64,000 nt of DNA, from assembly GCA_963618495.1 (NCBI GenBank), contig CAVESF010000006.1:1-64000 (forward strand), in the 5' to 3' direction. Position numbers and translations under genes: made by a program. The notes beneath the pieces are model-generated. The model did no database searches. It worked only from the letters and a program-made list of their open reading frames with translations, and had not been told where the DNA came from. The DNA is from Apopatosoma sp963618495 (lineage in GTDB: Bacteria; Bacillota; Clostridia; Oscillospirales; CAG-272). This document shows positions 51,597 through 60,188 of the stretch, one piece after another (position 1 is the first letter of the stretch; every line of letters begins with the position of its first letter).

Positions 51597-52476
51597 CGGA
51601 ATACTTCTCCTGAATAAGCCCGCCGGCATCACCTCGCACGATGCCGTAAACAGAATGCGTCGCCTTTTCGGCACGCGTGCAGTCGGGCATACGGGCACAC
51701 TCGACCCGATGGCGTCGGGTCTGCTCGTGATACTCATAGGCAACGCCACAAAGGCAAGCGAATATGCCATGGAGCATGACAAAAGCTATCGCGCAGGGCT
51801 CCTGCTCGGTATAACCACCGACACGGAGGACACCACAGGCACCGTCCTCTCCGAGAGCGGCAATATCCCCTCGGAGGATGAGGTGGTCGCCGTATCGCGG
51901 CGCTTTGTCGGCGATATAATGCAGACACCGCCGATGTACAGCGCGCTGAAAGTCGGCGGCAAAAAGCTCTGTGACCTCGCCCGCGACGGCGTGACGGTAG
52001 AGCGCGCGGCTCGCCCGATACATATCCGTTCGCTTGATATCACGCGCTCGGACGAACGAAATTATACGCTCGAGGTATCCTGCTCAAAGGGAACATATAT
52101 CCGCACGCTCTGCGCCGATATAGGTGCGGCACTCGGTTGCGGCGGCGCAATGAGCAGTCTCGTGCGCACGCGCTGCGGCAGCTTCTCGCTCAACGATGCC
52201 GTGACGACAGAACAGCTTGAGGCAATGGATATTGCCGCCCGTCAGGCGCTCTTGCGCCCGACCGAGTGTCTCTTTCGTGAGCTTCCCTCTGTGCGCCTTT
52301 CGGATTTTTATGCGCGGCTCGCACAAAACGGCGCCGAGATATACCAGCGGAAAATAAATACAAACTTTCCCGTCGGCACGCGCCTGCGCATAAGCGACAA
52401 GGACGGATTTTTCGCTCTCGGCGAAGTACGCTCCTATGACGAAGGCACGGCGATAAAGCTGATAAAGCGGTTTTGA
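51589..52476 (+). CDS. truB: tRNA pseudouridine(55) synthase
   Basis: TruB (295 aa) makes pseudouridine 55 in the T-loop of tRNAs. The N-terminus ILLLNKPAGITSHDAV and catalytic D39 in GHTGTLDPMASGLL are diagnostic. A small C-terminal PUA-like region (about 240-295) follows. It overlaps the nrnA end by eight bases. Confidence 0.97.
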   Translation: MNDGILLLNKPAGITSHDAVNRMRRLFGTRAVGHTGTLDPMASGLLVILIGNATKASEYAMEHDKSYRAGLLLGITTDTEDTTGTVLSESGNIPSEDEVVAVSRRFVGDIMQTPPMYSALKVGGKKLCDLARDGVTVERAARPIHIRSLDITRSDERNYTLEVSCSKGTYIRTLCADIGAALGCGGAMSSLVRTRCGSFSLNDAVTTEQLEAMDIAARQALLRPTECLFRELPSVRLSDFYARLAQNGAEIYQRKINTNFPVGTRLRISDKDGFFALGEVRSYDEGTAIKLIKRF

Positions 52477-52498
52477 CAAAACGCAAAATGTAAATAAT

Positions 52499-52545
52499 CT
52501 CCCATGAGGGTGCTGTGCGAAAGTGCAGTCCCCATGGGAGCTTTT
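52499..52545. terminator. terminator between truB and the radical SAM gene
   Basis: CTCCCATG (52499-52506) pairs with CATGGGAG (52533-52540); an inner stem closes on a GAAA tetraloop. It is followed by CTTTT. It stands between two convergent genes and may serve both. Confidence 0.75.
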
Positions 52546-52551
52546 GCCATA

Positions 52552-53472
52552 TTATACAACTGTATTATTTCCATCCACACCCGTCATATCAAAAGGCGGG
52601 ATGAAGCTTTCCTCTGCCGTGCCGTCCTCCTGTATGAATGCTTTCGTTATCCCCTCGTCTATGGCGAAATTTATTATCTCGTCGTATTCGCGCTCGGTTA
52701 TTTTCCGCGCAAGCTCGGGATAAGGCACGCCCGCCATCGGCGTATACTGGTTCATTATCGAGATATAAATGCGTTCGCCGTATGTGCGGTGCAGATAGCG
52801 GAGTACGCTCTTGGCATCGAGCAGTCCATCGGGCAATATCAGCAGGCGCACTATCGTGCCGCGCTTCATAAGCCCGTCCGCGGAAAAAATCGGTTCGCCC
52901 GTCCGGCGCACCATCTCCGCCGTCGCCGCTTTCGCCACCTCGGGGTAGTCAGCCGCCGCGCTGTACTTTTTCGCTCTTGAGGGAGACATATATTTGAAAT
53001 CGGTGAGATAAATATCGATAAGTCCATCGAGGCTTTTCAGCGTTTCCACACTCTCATATCCGCCGCAGTTATAGACAAACGGAAGCGAAAATCCGCGGTT
53101 CTTTGCCATGATTATCGCATCGCGTATCTGCGGCGTGAAGTGCGTCGGTGTGACAAGGTTTATATTGTGCACACCTTTTTCCGCCAGCTCAAAAAATATT
53201 TCGCAGAGCCGCTCACAGGGTATTTCCTTTCCGAAGCCGCCGTGCGCTATATCCGCATTCTGGCAGTAGACGCACCGCAGACTGCATCCCGAGAAGAAAA
53301 CCGTGCCCGAGCCGCGTTTGCCCGAGATGCACGGTTCCTCCCAATAATGCGGCGCGGCGCGCGCTATTTTTATTTCCGCGCCCTGCCCGCAGTAGCCTGT
53401 GCCGCATGTTCTGTCGGCGCCGCATCTTCGCGGACATATGTTGCATTTTTCCAAATTATACATTTGTATCAT
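52552..53472 (-). CDS. radical SAM protein, PflX-like
   Basis: Radical SAM enzyme (306 aa) of the uncharacterised PflX group (COG1313). The [4Fe-4S]-SAM motif is C63, C67 and C70 (SGCSLRCVYC). An N-terminal cluster of further cysteines (C10, C13, C17, C23, C28) could bind another metal centre. Similarity to pyruvate formate-lyase activases is general, and no glycyl-radical enzyme is encoded nearby. TGGAG lies six bases before the ATG, which abuts the stop of the preceding gene (TAAATG). Confidence 0.88.
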   Translation of the reverse strand: MIQMYNLEKCNICPRRCGADRTCGTGYCGQGAEIKIARAAPHYWEEPCISGKRGSGTVFFSGCSLRCVYCQNADIAHGGFGKEIPCERLCEIFFELAEKGVHNINLVTPTHFTPQIRDAIIMAKNRGFSLPFVYNCGGYESVETLKSLDGLIDIYLTDFKYMSPSRAKKYSAAADYPEVAKAATAEMVRRTGEPIFSADGLMKRGTIVRLLILPDGLLDAKSVLRYLHRTYGERIYISIMNQYTPMAGVPYPELARKITEREYDEIINFAIDEGITKAFIQEDGTAEESFIPPFDMTGVDGNNTVV

Positions 53473-53853
53473 TTAAACTCCAAGTATATAAAATCCGTTA
53501 TACTCCTGTATATCTTTTCTGAGCCACTCGGCAATAACCTTGTATTCACGCGGCTTTTCCGTCTCTATCGCGGCGAGAATCTCCGCCGCCCGCTCGGCGT
53601 CATAATAATTCAGTCCATAATAGCAGAACCTGCCCGAGCCGTCCGGCGAAACGCAAGGCTCGAGATACTTTGCGTACTCCGCCGTAAATTCGTTCAGAAA
53701 ATCCGTATCGACATAGAGCGAATCATCGCTCCAATTGACCATGCGCGAGAGCGAAAAAAGCTTCTTTTTATCGTATCGGCGGCAAAAGGCAAATTCCATA
53801 TAACCGCCGCCGTGCCGCTCGCTGTTTTTGCAGAAGAATTTTCCCTCGTTCAT
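53473..53853 (-). CDS. hypothetical cytoplasmic protein (126 aa)
   Basis: No recognised domain, signal or membrane segment. Aromatic- and acid-rich, with segments such as VNWSDDSLYVDTDFLNEF and FCYYGLNYYDAERAAEIL. ATG 53853 is chosen because GGAGGG lies about ten bases upstream; an in-frame ATG six codons earlier is part of that binding site. It is translationally linked to the radical SAM gene downstream, which starts immediately after its stop. Function unknown. Confidence 0.7.
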   Translation of the reverse strand: MNEGKFFCKNSERHGGGYMEFAFCRRYDKKKLFSLSRMVNWSDDSLYVDTDFLNEFTAEYAKYLEPCVSPDGSGRFCYYGLNYYDAERAAEILAAIETEKPREYKVIAEWLRKDIQEYNGFYILGV

Positions 53854-53924
53854 TTTATTATATCCCTCCATTCGCCGCCTGTTACGATATACTGAAATTC
53901 CGTTTTTGCGGGGTCAAGCATCAT
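53850..53924 (-). CDS. possible 24-aa ORF or gene remnant
   Basis: Codes for MMLDPAKTEF... ending GGEWRDIIK, and its TGA overlaps the next ATG (ATGA). In-frame codons continue upstream with protein-like composition (NNALID) to a TGA inside the hairpin at 53959-53990. No ribosome binding site is visible. It may be the 3' end of a decayed gene. Confidence 0.25.
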   Translation of the reverse strand: MMLDPAKTEFQYIVTGGEWRDIIK

Positions 53925-53958
53925 ATCTATGAGCGCATTGTTCTGTTTTGCAGGAGCA

Positions 53959-53990
53959 GGCGCTTTGCCTCATGCACGAGGCAAAGCGCC
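53959..53990 (-). terminator. hairpin after the ABC exporter pair
   Basis: GGCGCTTTGCCTC (53959-53971) pairs perfectly with GAGGCAAAGCGCC (53978-53990) over a 6-base loop, 45 bases after the exporter stop on the - strand. It lacks a T-run on that strand. Confidence 0.55.
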
Positions 53991-54034
53991 GTCAGCTACG
54001 TCTTTTTCCGTTCCGCCCAAATTTTCCTTATGCC

Positions 54035-55798
54035 TTATACAGGCTGAAACTGGCTGTTGTAAAGCTTATGATAGAAGCCTCCGTGTGCAAGCAGTTCGTC
54101 ATGCGTGCCCTGCTCTATTATCCTGCCGTCTTTCATCACGAGAATGAGCGAAGCATTTCTGATAGTCGAGAGTCTGTGCGCCACGACAAAGCTCGTCTTA
54201 CCGCGCATAAGCTTATCGAATGCATCCTGAACCTGCAGTTCCGTTCTCGTATCGATATTCGAGGTAGCCTCGTCAAGTATTAGCATCGGCGGCAGTGTGA
54301 GCATTACGCGCGTAATACAGAGCAGCTGTTTCTGACCCTGGCTTATGCTGTCCTCATTGAGCACGGTATCAAGCCCCTGCGGAAGTTTTTCGATAAATTC
54401 CCAGCTGTGCGCATCCTTTGCCGCGCGGATGACATCTTCATCAGTGGCATCGGGCTTGCCGAAGCAGATATTTTCGCGAACGGTGCCGCTCTTTATCCAT
54501 GTTTCCTGGAGTACCATGCCGAAGCTTCCGCGCAGAGAGTGGCGCGAGAGGCTCACCTCTGGCTTGCCGTCGATATCTATCTCTCCCGCGTCCACATCAT
54601 AGAAGCGCATGAGCAGATTGATAAATGTCGTTTTGCCGCATCCTGTGGGTCCTACTATCGCTATGCGCATACCCGGATCCACATGGAGATTGAAATTTTC
54701 GATAAGCTTTTTTTCCTTATTATAGCTGAAAGCGACATCGCGGATATCGACCTCGCCGCGAACATTTTCGAGAGTACCTGCGGCATCGGGCGATTCTTCA
54801 TTTTCGTCCATCAGCTCAAAGAGTCTGCCCGCGCAGGCGAGCGCATTCTGCATCTCCGTGATAACGGAGCTGATATCGTTGAAAGGCTTCATATACTGGC
54901 TTGCATACGAGAGAAGCACGGCAAGTCCCCCCGCGGTGAGGTTGCCGCCCGTTATCATCAGTGCGCCGACAAGCGCGACGAGCGCATAGACGATATTGTT
55001 TACAAATCTTGTGGAGGGATTTGTGAGACTGCTGTAGAAAACCGCTTTCTGGCTGTATACGCGGAGCTTTTCGTTTATTGCGGCAAAGCGCTCGGAGCTT
55101 CTCTTTTCATAGCCGAAGGAACGGACTACTTTCTGTCCGCCTATCATTTCATCGGTGAGTGCGGTCTGCTCTCCGCGCGCCTCGCTCTGCCTCCTGAACA
55201 TATTATACGAGCGCGAAGCGATGAATTTCGCCACGATAAAGCTGAGCGGCGTGAGGAGCAGAACCATCAGGGTTATCCATATATTCTTGGAAAGCATGAA
55301 AATGAGCGTGAGCACGATAGTCACTATTCCCGAGAAAAGCTGAGTGAAACCAAGAAGGAGCCCGTCCGACAGGATATCCGCATCGGAGATGATGCGGCTG
55401 ACTATATCGCCTGTGCTGTGGCTGTCGAGATAAGAGAGCGGCAGGCGCTGGATATGCTTTATCGCGCCGGAACGGATATCGCGCACTATGCGATATGTCA
55501 TGCGGTTGTTTACAAGGTTCATCAGCCATGCCGCAAAAGCGGAAACGGAAGCGAAAACGAGTATCTTCGCAAGATAAACCCACATTGCGTCAAAATCCAC
55601 TTTGCCCTTGTCAGCGATACTGTCTATCGCATCGCCGAAGAGCATCGGAACATAGAGCTGGAGCGCCACGGAAAGCGCGGCAAGTACTGTCCCAAAGAAG
55701 AGGAGTATGCGGTATTTCGCGATGAAGCGCATCAGCTTGCGGAATGTGCCTTTACTGCCACGGAAGGTTGCCTTTTTTGCGTTGTTATCTTTTTTCAT
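54035..55798 (-). CDS. ABC exporter, MdlB-type half (TMD-NBD fusion)
   Basis: 587-residue exporter half with six helices (about 25-330) and a C-terminal ATPase. Walker A is GPTGCGKTTF, Walker B MLILDEATSNID (intact Glu), and the signature reads ISQGQKQL rather than LSGGQ, as is usual in this subfamily. It starts 15 bases after its partner (55814-57556), and the pair should form a heterodimeric multidrug or lipid exporter. Confidence 0.93.
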   Translation of the reverse strand: MKKDNNAKKATFRGSKGTFRKLMRFIAKYRILLFFGTVLAALSVALQLYVPMLFGDAIDSIADKGKVDFDAMWVYLAKILVFASVSAFAAWLMNLVNNRMTYRIVRDIRSGAIKHIQRLPLSYLDSHSTGDIVSRIISDADILSDGLLLGFTQLFSGIVTIVLTLIFMLSKNIWITLMVLLLTPLSFIVAKFIASRSYNMFRRQSEARGEQTALTDEMIGGQKVVRSFGYEKRSSERFAAINEKLRVYSQKAVFYSSLTNPSTRFVNNIVYALVALVGALMITGGNLTAGGLAVLLSYASQYMKPFNDISSVITEMQNALACAGRLFELMDENEESPDAAGTLENVRGEVDIRDVAFSYNKEKKLIENFNLHVDPGMRIAIVGPTGCGKTTFINLLMRFYDVDAGEIDIDGKPEVSLSRHSLRGSFGMVLQETWIKSGTVRENICFGKPDATDEDVIRAAKDAHSWEFIEKLPQGLDTVLNEDSISQGQKQLLCITRVMLTLPPMLILDEATSNIDTRTELQVQDAFDKLMRGKTSFVVAHRLSTIRNASLILVMKDGRIIEQGTHDELLAHGGFYHKLYNSQFQPV

Positions 55799-55813
55799 GT
55801 TATGCCACTCCCT

Positions 55814-57556
55814 TCAGTTTGCCTTGGCATAGAGCGTGCGCTCTTCGGGAAACTGCGAGAAGTATATTTCCCTGTAGGTATCGCAGGTCTGCATGAGAGT
55901 GTCATGCGTGCCTATGCCCATCATCGCGCCGTTGTCGAGAACTATTATCTTATCCGCCTGCTTGATTCCCGCTATTCTCTGCGAAACAAGGAATACCGTC
56001 GTGTCGCCGCCGAGCGAATGTATCGCCTTTCGGAGCGCCGCGTCGGTCGCATAGTCAAGTGCGCTGGAACTGTCATCGAGGATGAGTATCTCGGGCTTTT
56101 TCGTCAGCGTGCGCGCTATGGAGATTCTCTGCTTCTGACCGCCGGAGAGATTTCTGCCGTTCTGCTCAAGTATGAAATCGAGTTTTCCGTCCTTGCCCTC
56201 CACAACCTCCTTTGCCTGCGCCGTAGTCAGCGCGTCCCAGAGAGCCGCGTCGGCGGCGTTTTCGTCGCCCAATCGGAGGTTTTCGCCGATGCTGCCCGAG
56301 AAGAGTACGGAACGCTGCTGCACCGTGCCGACCTTGCGGCAGAGCGTTTCTGCGGTATATTCCTTTACATTGTTGCCGTCTATGAGCACGGCGCCGTCGC
56401 TTGCGTCATAGAAGCGCGGTATCAGGCTGACAAGCGTTGTCTTGCCGCTGCCCGTACCGCCGATGACGCCGACGGTCTCGCCCTTTTTCGCTTCAAAGGA
56501 AATATTCTTAAGGCTAGGTGCGCCCGCGCCCTTATATGAAAATGTGACATTGTCAAAGCGGACAGCACTGTCTCCGTCCTTTTCCACGGCATCGCGTGCG
56601 GGATATTCCATGCTTGTTTTCACGGAGAGAATATTCGCCACGCGCTTTGCGCAAGCCATGGATTTATTGAGCGTGATGATAAGCGAAGCAAGTTTGATAA
56701 GCTCCACTATTATCTGTAGCATATAGTTGTAGAGCGCTATCATATAGCCCTGCTCGAGTGCTCCGGCATTGACCTGCACGGCGGCGCGGTCGATGAGGAA
56801 AACAGCGCCGATATTTATCAGGACATAAGTAAGCGGATTGAGTAGCGCCGATATCTTGCCGACGAACTCATTGAGCTTCGTAAGCGCTCTGTTGCTCTCT
56901 TCAAATTCCTCGACGGAATGCTCCTCGCGGCAGAATGCGCGTATTACGCGGACACCCGTGAGATTTTCTCTCGTGAGTCTCGTCACGCGGTCGAGCCTGC
57001 CCTGCACCTTGCCGAAAAGCGGGATGCTCACAAGCATTATCGCAAATACGACGACGAAAAGCACGGGTATTGTTATGGCGAAAATGACACCGCATTTCAC
57101 ATTTATGATGAAAGCCGCTATCATCGAGCCGATGACGATAAAGGGACTGCGCAGGAGCAGGCGAAGCCCGAGATTGAGTCCGTTCTGCACCTGATTTATG
57201 TCGCTTCCGAGCCTTGTTATTATCGTGTCCGTGCCGAGCGTGTCAAGCTCGGTAAAGGAAAGGCTCTGCACATGGTCAAAAGTCGCCTGACGAAGCGATG
57301 CGGCAAAGCCGACGCTCGCCTTTGCCGCAAAGAACTGCGCCGCCACGGTGCAGCACAGCCCGAGCGCCGCCATGCCGAGCAGAATCAGCGCGCAGCGCAC
57401 CATATAGGCTTTGTCGCCGTTTTTCACGCCGACATTTATCATATCGGCGACGACTACGGGTACAAGCAGGTCGAAAGCAACCTCCAGCACCTTGAAAAGC
57501 GGCGCGAGAATGCTCTCTTTCCTGTATTTTTTCAGATAGATGAGTAGATTTTTCAT
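55814..57556 (-). CDS. ABC exporter, MdlA-type half with degenerate ATP site
   Basis: 580-residue TMD-NBD protein. Walker A GGTGSGKTTL and signature LSGGQKQR are canonical, but the Walker B carries Asp in place of the catalytic Glu (ILILDDSSSALD). This matches the one-degenerate-site arrangement of heterodimeric exporters such as TM287/288 and BmrCD. The partner at 54035-55798 has the intact Glu. CGGAG lies before the ATG. Confidence 0.93.
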   Translation of the reverse strand: MKNLLIYLKKYRKESILAPLFKVLEVAFDLLVPVVVADMINVGVKNGDKAYMVRCALILLGMAALGLCCTVAAQFFAAKASVGFAASLRQATFDHVQSLSFTELDTLGTDTIITRLGSDINQVQNGLNLGLRLLLRSPFIVIGSMIAAFIINVKCGVIFAITIPVLFVVVFAIMLVSIPLFGKVQGRLDRVTRLTRENLTGVRVIRAFCREEHSVEEFEESNRALTKLNEFVGKISALLNPLTYVLINIGAVFLIDRAAVQVNAGALEQGYMIALYNYMLQIIVELIKLASLIITLNKSMACAKRVANILSVKTSMEYPARDAVEKDGDSAVRFDNVTFSYKGAGAPSLKNISFEAKKGETVGVIGGTGSGKTTLVSLIPRFYDASDGAVLIDGNNVKEYTAETLCRKVGTVQQRSVLFSGSIGENLRLGDENAADAALWDALTTAQAKEVVEGKDGKLDFILEQNGRNLSGGQKQRISIARTLTKKPEILILDDSSSALDYATDAALRKAIHSLGGDTTVFLVSQRIAGIKQADKIIVLDNGAMMGIGTHDTLMQTCDTYREIYFSQFPEERTLYAKAN

Positions 57557-57625
57557 TTTGTTGGTTTGTCTCCGTTTTTGCGTGTTAAGTAATTATATAA
57601 ATTGCGGATTCTCCGCTCTTTGTTT

Positions 57626-58051
57626 TCATGCCTTGAAGTCGAGCAGATTAAGACCTATGCCCTCGTCAAATCTGCGCCCGACCGCGCCGCATAGTGTGCG
57701 CACGAAAATCTCCGCCGTCGCGCTTATCACGGCGCTGTTCAGATGCCCGCCGAAAACTCTCCCCGCGGAATCTCCCGCTGAGAAATGCAGATGCAGATAG
57801 GGTTTCCCGTCCTTTTGCGTGATATTTCCAGAGAGCGAAACTATCTCATAGGCTCCCGAAAATTCGTTTGCGTAATATTTTTTCTCCGCCGTGTCGTAGA
57901 CTCCGACGGTAAAGGCGCTTACCGCGCCTATGCCGCTCACTTCGGCAAGCGCGATTTTCTCCTTTTCGGCAAAAGCAGTCATGCTCGCGCATATTTCATC
58001 ACCTATCCCGAGCCGCACGATGTATGTATCGCCGTGTTTTCTGTAATCCAT
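57626..58051 (-). CDS. PPC/DUF296 domain protein
   Basis: Single PPC domain (141 aa). Typical features are EVSGIGAVSAFTVGVYD, then the His-rich LHLHFSAGD and VFGGHL segments, whose histidines bind metal in structurally studied family members. In plants the domain joins AT-hook DNA-binding proteins; bacterial stand-alone members have no settled function. ATG 58051 follows GGAGGA closely, which excludes the much longer ORF. The promoter at 58191-58219 gives it a leader of about 130 bases. Confidence 0.88.
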   Translation of the reverse strand: MDYRKHGDTYIVRLGIGDEICASMTAFAEKEKIALAEVSGIGAVSAFTVGVYDTAEKKYYANEFSGAYEIVSLSGNITQKDGKPYLHLHFSAGDSAGRVFGGHLNSAVISATAEIFVRTLCGAVGRRFDEGIGLNLLDFKA

Positions 58052-58190
58052 ATTTTCCTCCATGATTATATCAATGCGCGAAAGCACCGTTGCCGTGCGC
58101 TGTCGCATATTTATTCGGTTTTCTCTGACCTTTTTCGCTTTTTCGGTGCGGATTATCTTTGCAAATCCGCGGACATTTACTTTGCCTTTT

Positions 58191-58219
58191 ATTATATCAT
58201 CCGGCTTTCCTTTTATCAA
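58191..58219 (-). promoter_or_regulatory. promoter of the PPC-domain gene
   Basis: On the - strand TTGATA (58214-58219), 17 bases, perfect TATAAT (58191-58196) preceded by TGA (extended -10). Confidence 0.75.
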
Positions 58220-58304
58220 TGGCTTTTTCGGAAAAATTCGTATTATTTTCAAAATTCGCCGGAGCGATGCTTCTACGGATCTGTATTTTAAAATAACCGC
58301 ATGG

Positions 58305-58343
58305 CAAAAGCCTCTGCCGGCTTTCCTCGGACAGAGGCTTTTG
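58305..58343 (-). terminator. terminator of the XRE-exporter operon
   Basis: CAAAAGCCTCTG (58305-58316) pairs perfectly with CAGAGGCTTTTG (58332-58343), ending in TTTTG on the - strand, 12 bases after the exporter stop. Confidence 0.8.
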
Positions 58344-58354
58344 TGGTATATTTT

Positions 58355-60188
58355 TCAGACATAAAACTGCGCCTGCGCGTTCCACAGCTCGTGATATTTT
58401 CCGCCCGCGTCCGCAAGCAGTTTTTCATGCGAGCCGCTCTGGACGATTTCTCCGCCGTCCATAACAAGTATTTCGTCGCTGAAAACGCATGATGACAACC
58501 TGTGGGAAATAAATATCGCCGTTCTTCCCTTGACGATGGCATTTAATCTCTTATAAATCTCGCTTTCTGAAATAGGGTCAAGAGCCGCGGTGGGTTCATC
58601 GAAAATTACTATCGGCGCGTCTTTATAGAGCGCTCTTGCCATGGCAATCTTTTGCGCTTCGCCGCCCGATATCATCACGCCGTTTCTTTCGAAATCTCTG
58701 TACAGAACCGTATCTATACCATTTTCAAGCGAAGCCAGTCTTTCCGAAAAACCGACCTCGTCGAGGCACGAAAGCACTTTCTGCTTTTCATAAGTCTCAT
58801 CGCATGATATGTTTTGCGCAAGCGACATGGCAAATAAAGAATAGTCTTGAAAAACAACGGAAAAAGCTTTCAGATAATCGCTGTATCCGTATTCTTTTAT
58901 ATTGATTCCGTCGAGGAGGATTTCGCCCTCTGTCGGGTCATATAATCTGCAAAGAAGCTTTACAAGCGTTGTTTTTCCGCATCCGTTCATTCCGACTATC
59001 GCGAGCTTTTTGCCCTGCTTTATTTTGTAACTGAGATTTTTCAGAACATAAATATCGGTATTCGGATATTTGAAAGAAACATTTCTGAATTCAAATTCAT
59101 GGCTTTCCTGCGGTGCGATTTTTTGCTCCCCGCTTTTCATCCCGGACGGGATTTCCACGAAATCGAAATAAAGCTTTGCAATCTCGCAATTATATCGCAA
59201 CTGCTCGCCTGTCACCATAATCTGCTTTATGGCTCCCGAGAAATTGGAGAGCGCCGCAATGTATTTTGTGATTGAACCTATGCTGAACCGTCCCGCAAGC
59301 GCACCGAACGCGGCAAATATATAAATCAGAAACTGGGTAAACAGGCGGATAAGCTCTCCCGGGATGTGCATTTTCTTTAAAGAATACATATTTGTATTTC
59401 CGTTTATGTCATAGCTCATCTGCATGGTCTCATGCGCATGCTGCATTATCGCCTCGGTCTGACCGTATATTCTGATGTCCATTGCGGTTTTGTTATAATA
59501 AATGTGCGATGTCAGCTCGGAACTCAAATCATTGATAAATGTAAATTTGGAATATTCGGAATTGGCATATCTGGTGCATTTGACCGCAACTTTACTGTTG
59601 AAAATGACATATACGAATATCAACGCCAGAATGACTATTCCGACGATGGGATTGACAGCCAGTTTTGTTATCAGACTTCCCTCCGAGGGATAAGGCAATA
59701 CAAAAAGGGAGATTGTCAGAGCCACGGAAAAAACCAGCGTGAAAAAGCTGCGCAAAAAGCTCGATGTGCTGTGATAAATGCTGGTCAGTCCTCCGCCGTT
59801 CATATTTTCATACTGCTCTATTTTGTTCAGCTTCTGCCTTGTTTCGGAATCCTCAATCGTGCTGTAATCAAGGTCGGGAATCTTCAGCGATTTTGATTTC
59901 TCGTAATTATTTGAAAAGGCAAGATATTTGATATTCAGAATCCTTGATAGAACAACCGAAATTATTTTTACGCCGAAACTTACAGCGACGGTAAGCAGTG
60001 CATAAGAAAAAACGCGCTTATAGTCGNNNNNNNNNNTCTACGATTTCAGCCGACATATATATGGTTATGAACGGAAATAGCGAATCGGTAACAGCCTTTA
60101 TTATCTGAATCAGAATGATATTCGGAGAAAACGAATTTATCGTTTTATAGCATTTGAACAATAATTTTATATCAGGAAGTTTTTTCAT
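58355..60188 (-). CDS. ABC exporter half, interrupted by an assembly gap
   Basis: TMD-NBD exporter, about 607 residues plus whatever the gap hides. ATG 60188 overlaps the stop of the preceding exporter (ATGA). Reading runs 152 bases to the ten N at 60027-60036, then continues in an open frame (DYKRVFSYALLTVAV) to the end. The two sides are in frame only if the real gap is a multiple of three, so the N run creates a false frameshift. ATPase motifs are intact: VGMNGCGKTTL, ISGGEAQK and FDEPTAALD. The fragment starting at 59803 (482 aa) is not the true start. It pairs with 60185-61984. Confidence 0.88.
60027..60036. other. scaffold gap (10 N)
   Basis: A fixed run of ten N lies inside the exporter gene 58355-60188. 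The true length is unknown; coding continuity on both sides requires a multiple of three. Confidence 0.95.

Larger units (their letters stand above)
58052..58354 (-). other. intergenic region with leader, promoter and terminator
   Basis: No gene. From the - strand it holds the terminator of the second exporter pair (58305-58343), then the promoter at 58191-58219. A leader of about 130 bases follows, with small inverted repeats, for example GCGGATT/AATCCGC. Confidence 0.7.

Noticed and set aside
54407..56539. A 710-codon open frame on the + strand opposite both halves of the ABC exporter
   Set aside because: It spans two genes with clear domains on the - strand, has no recognisable domain or ribosome binding site, and its length follows from the codon bias of the opposite strand. 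Similar long antisense frames at 12271-13443, 13918-15681 and 17724-19046 are rejected for the same reason.
59803..59805. ATG at 59803 as the start of the second exporter half
   Set aside because: Coding sequence continues in frame upstream to the assembly gap, and a coupled ATG with normal N-terminus exists at 60188.
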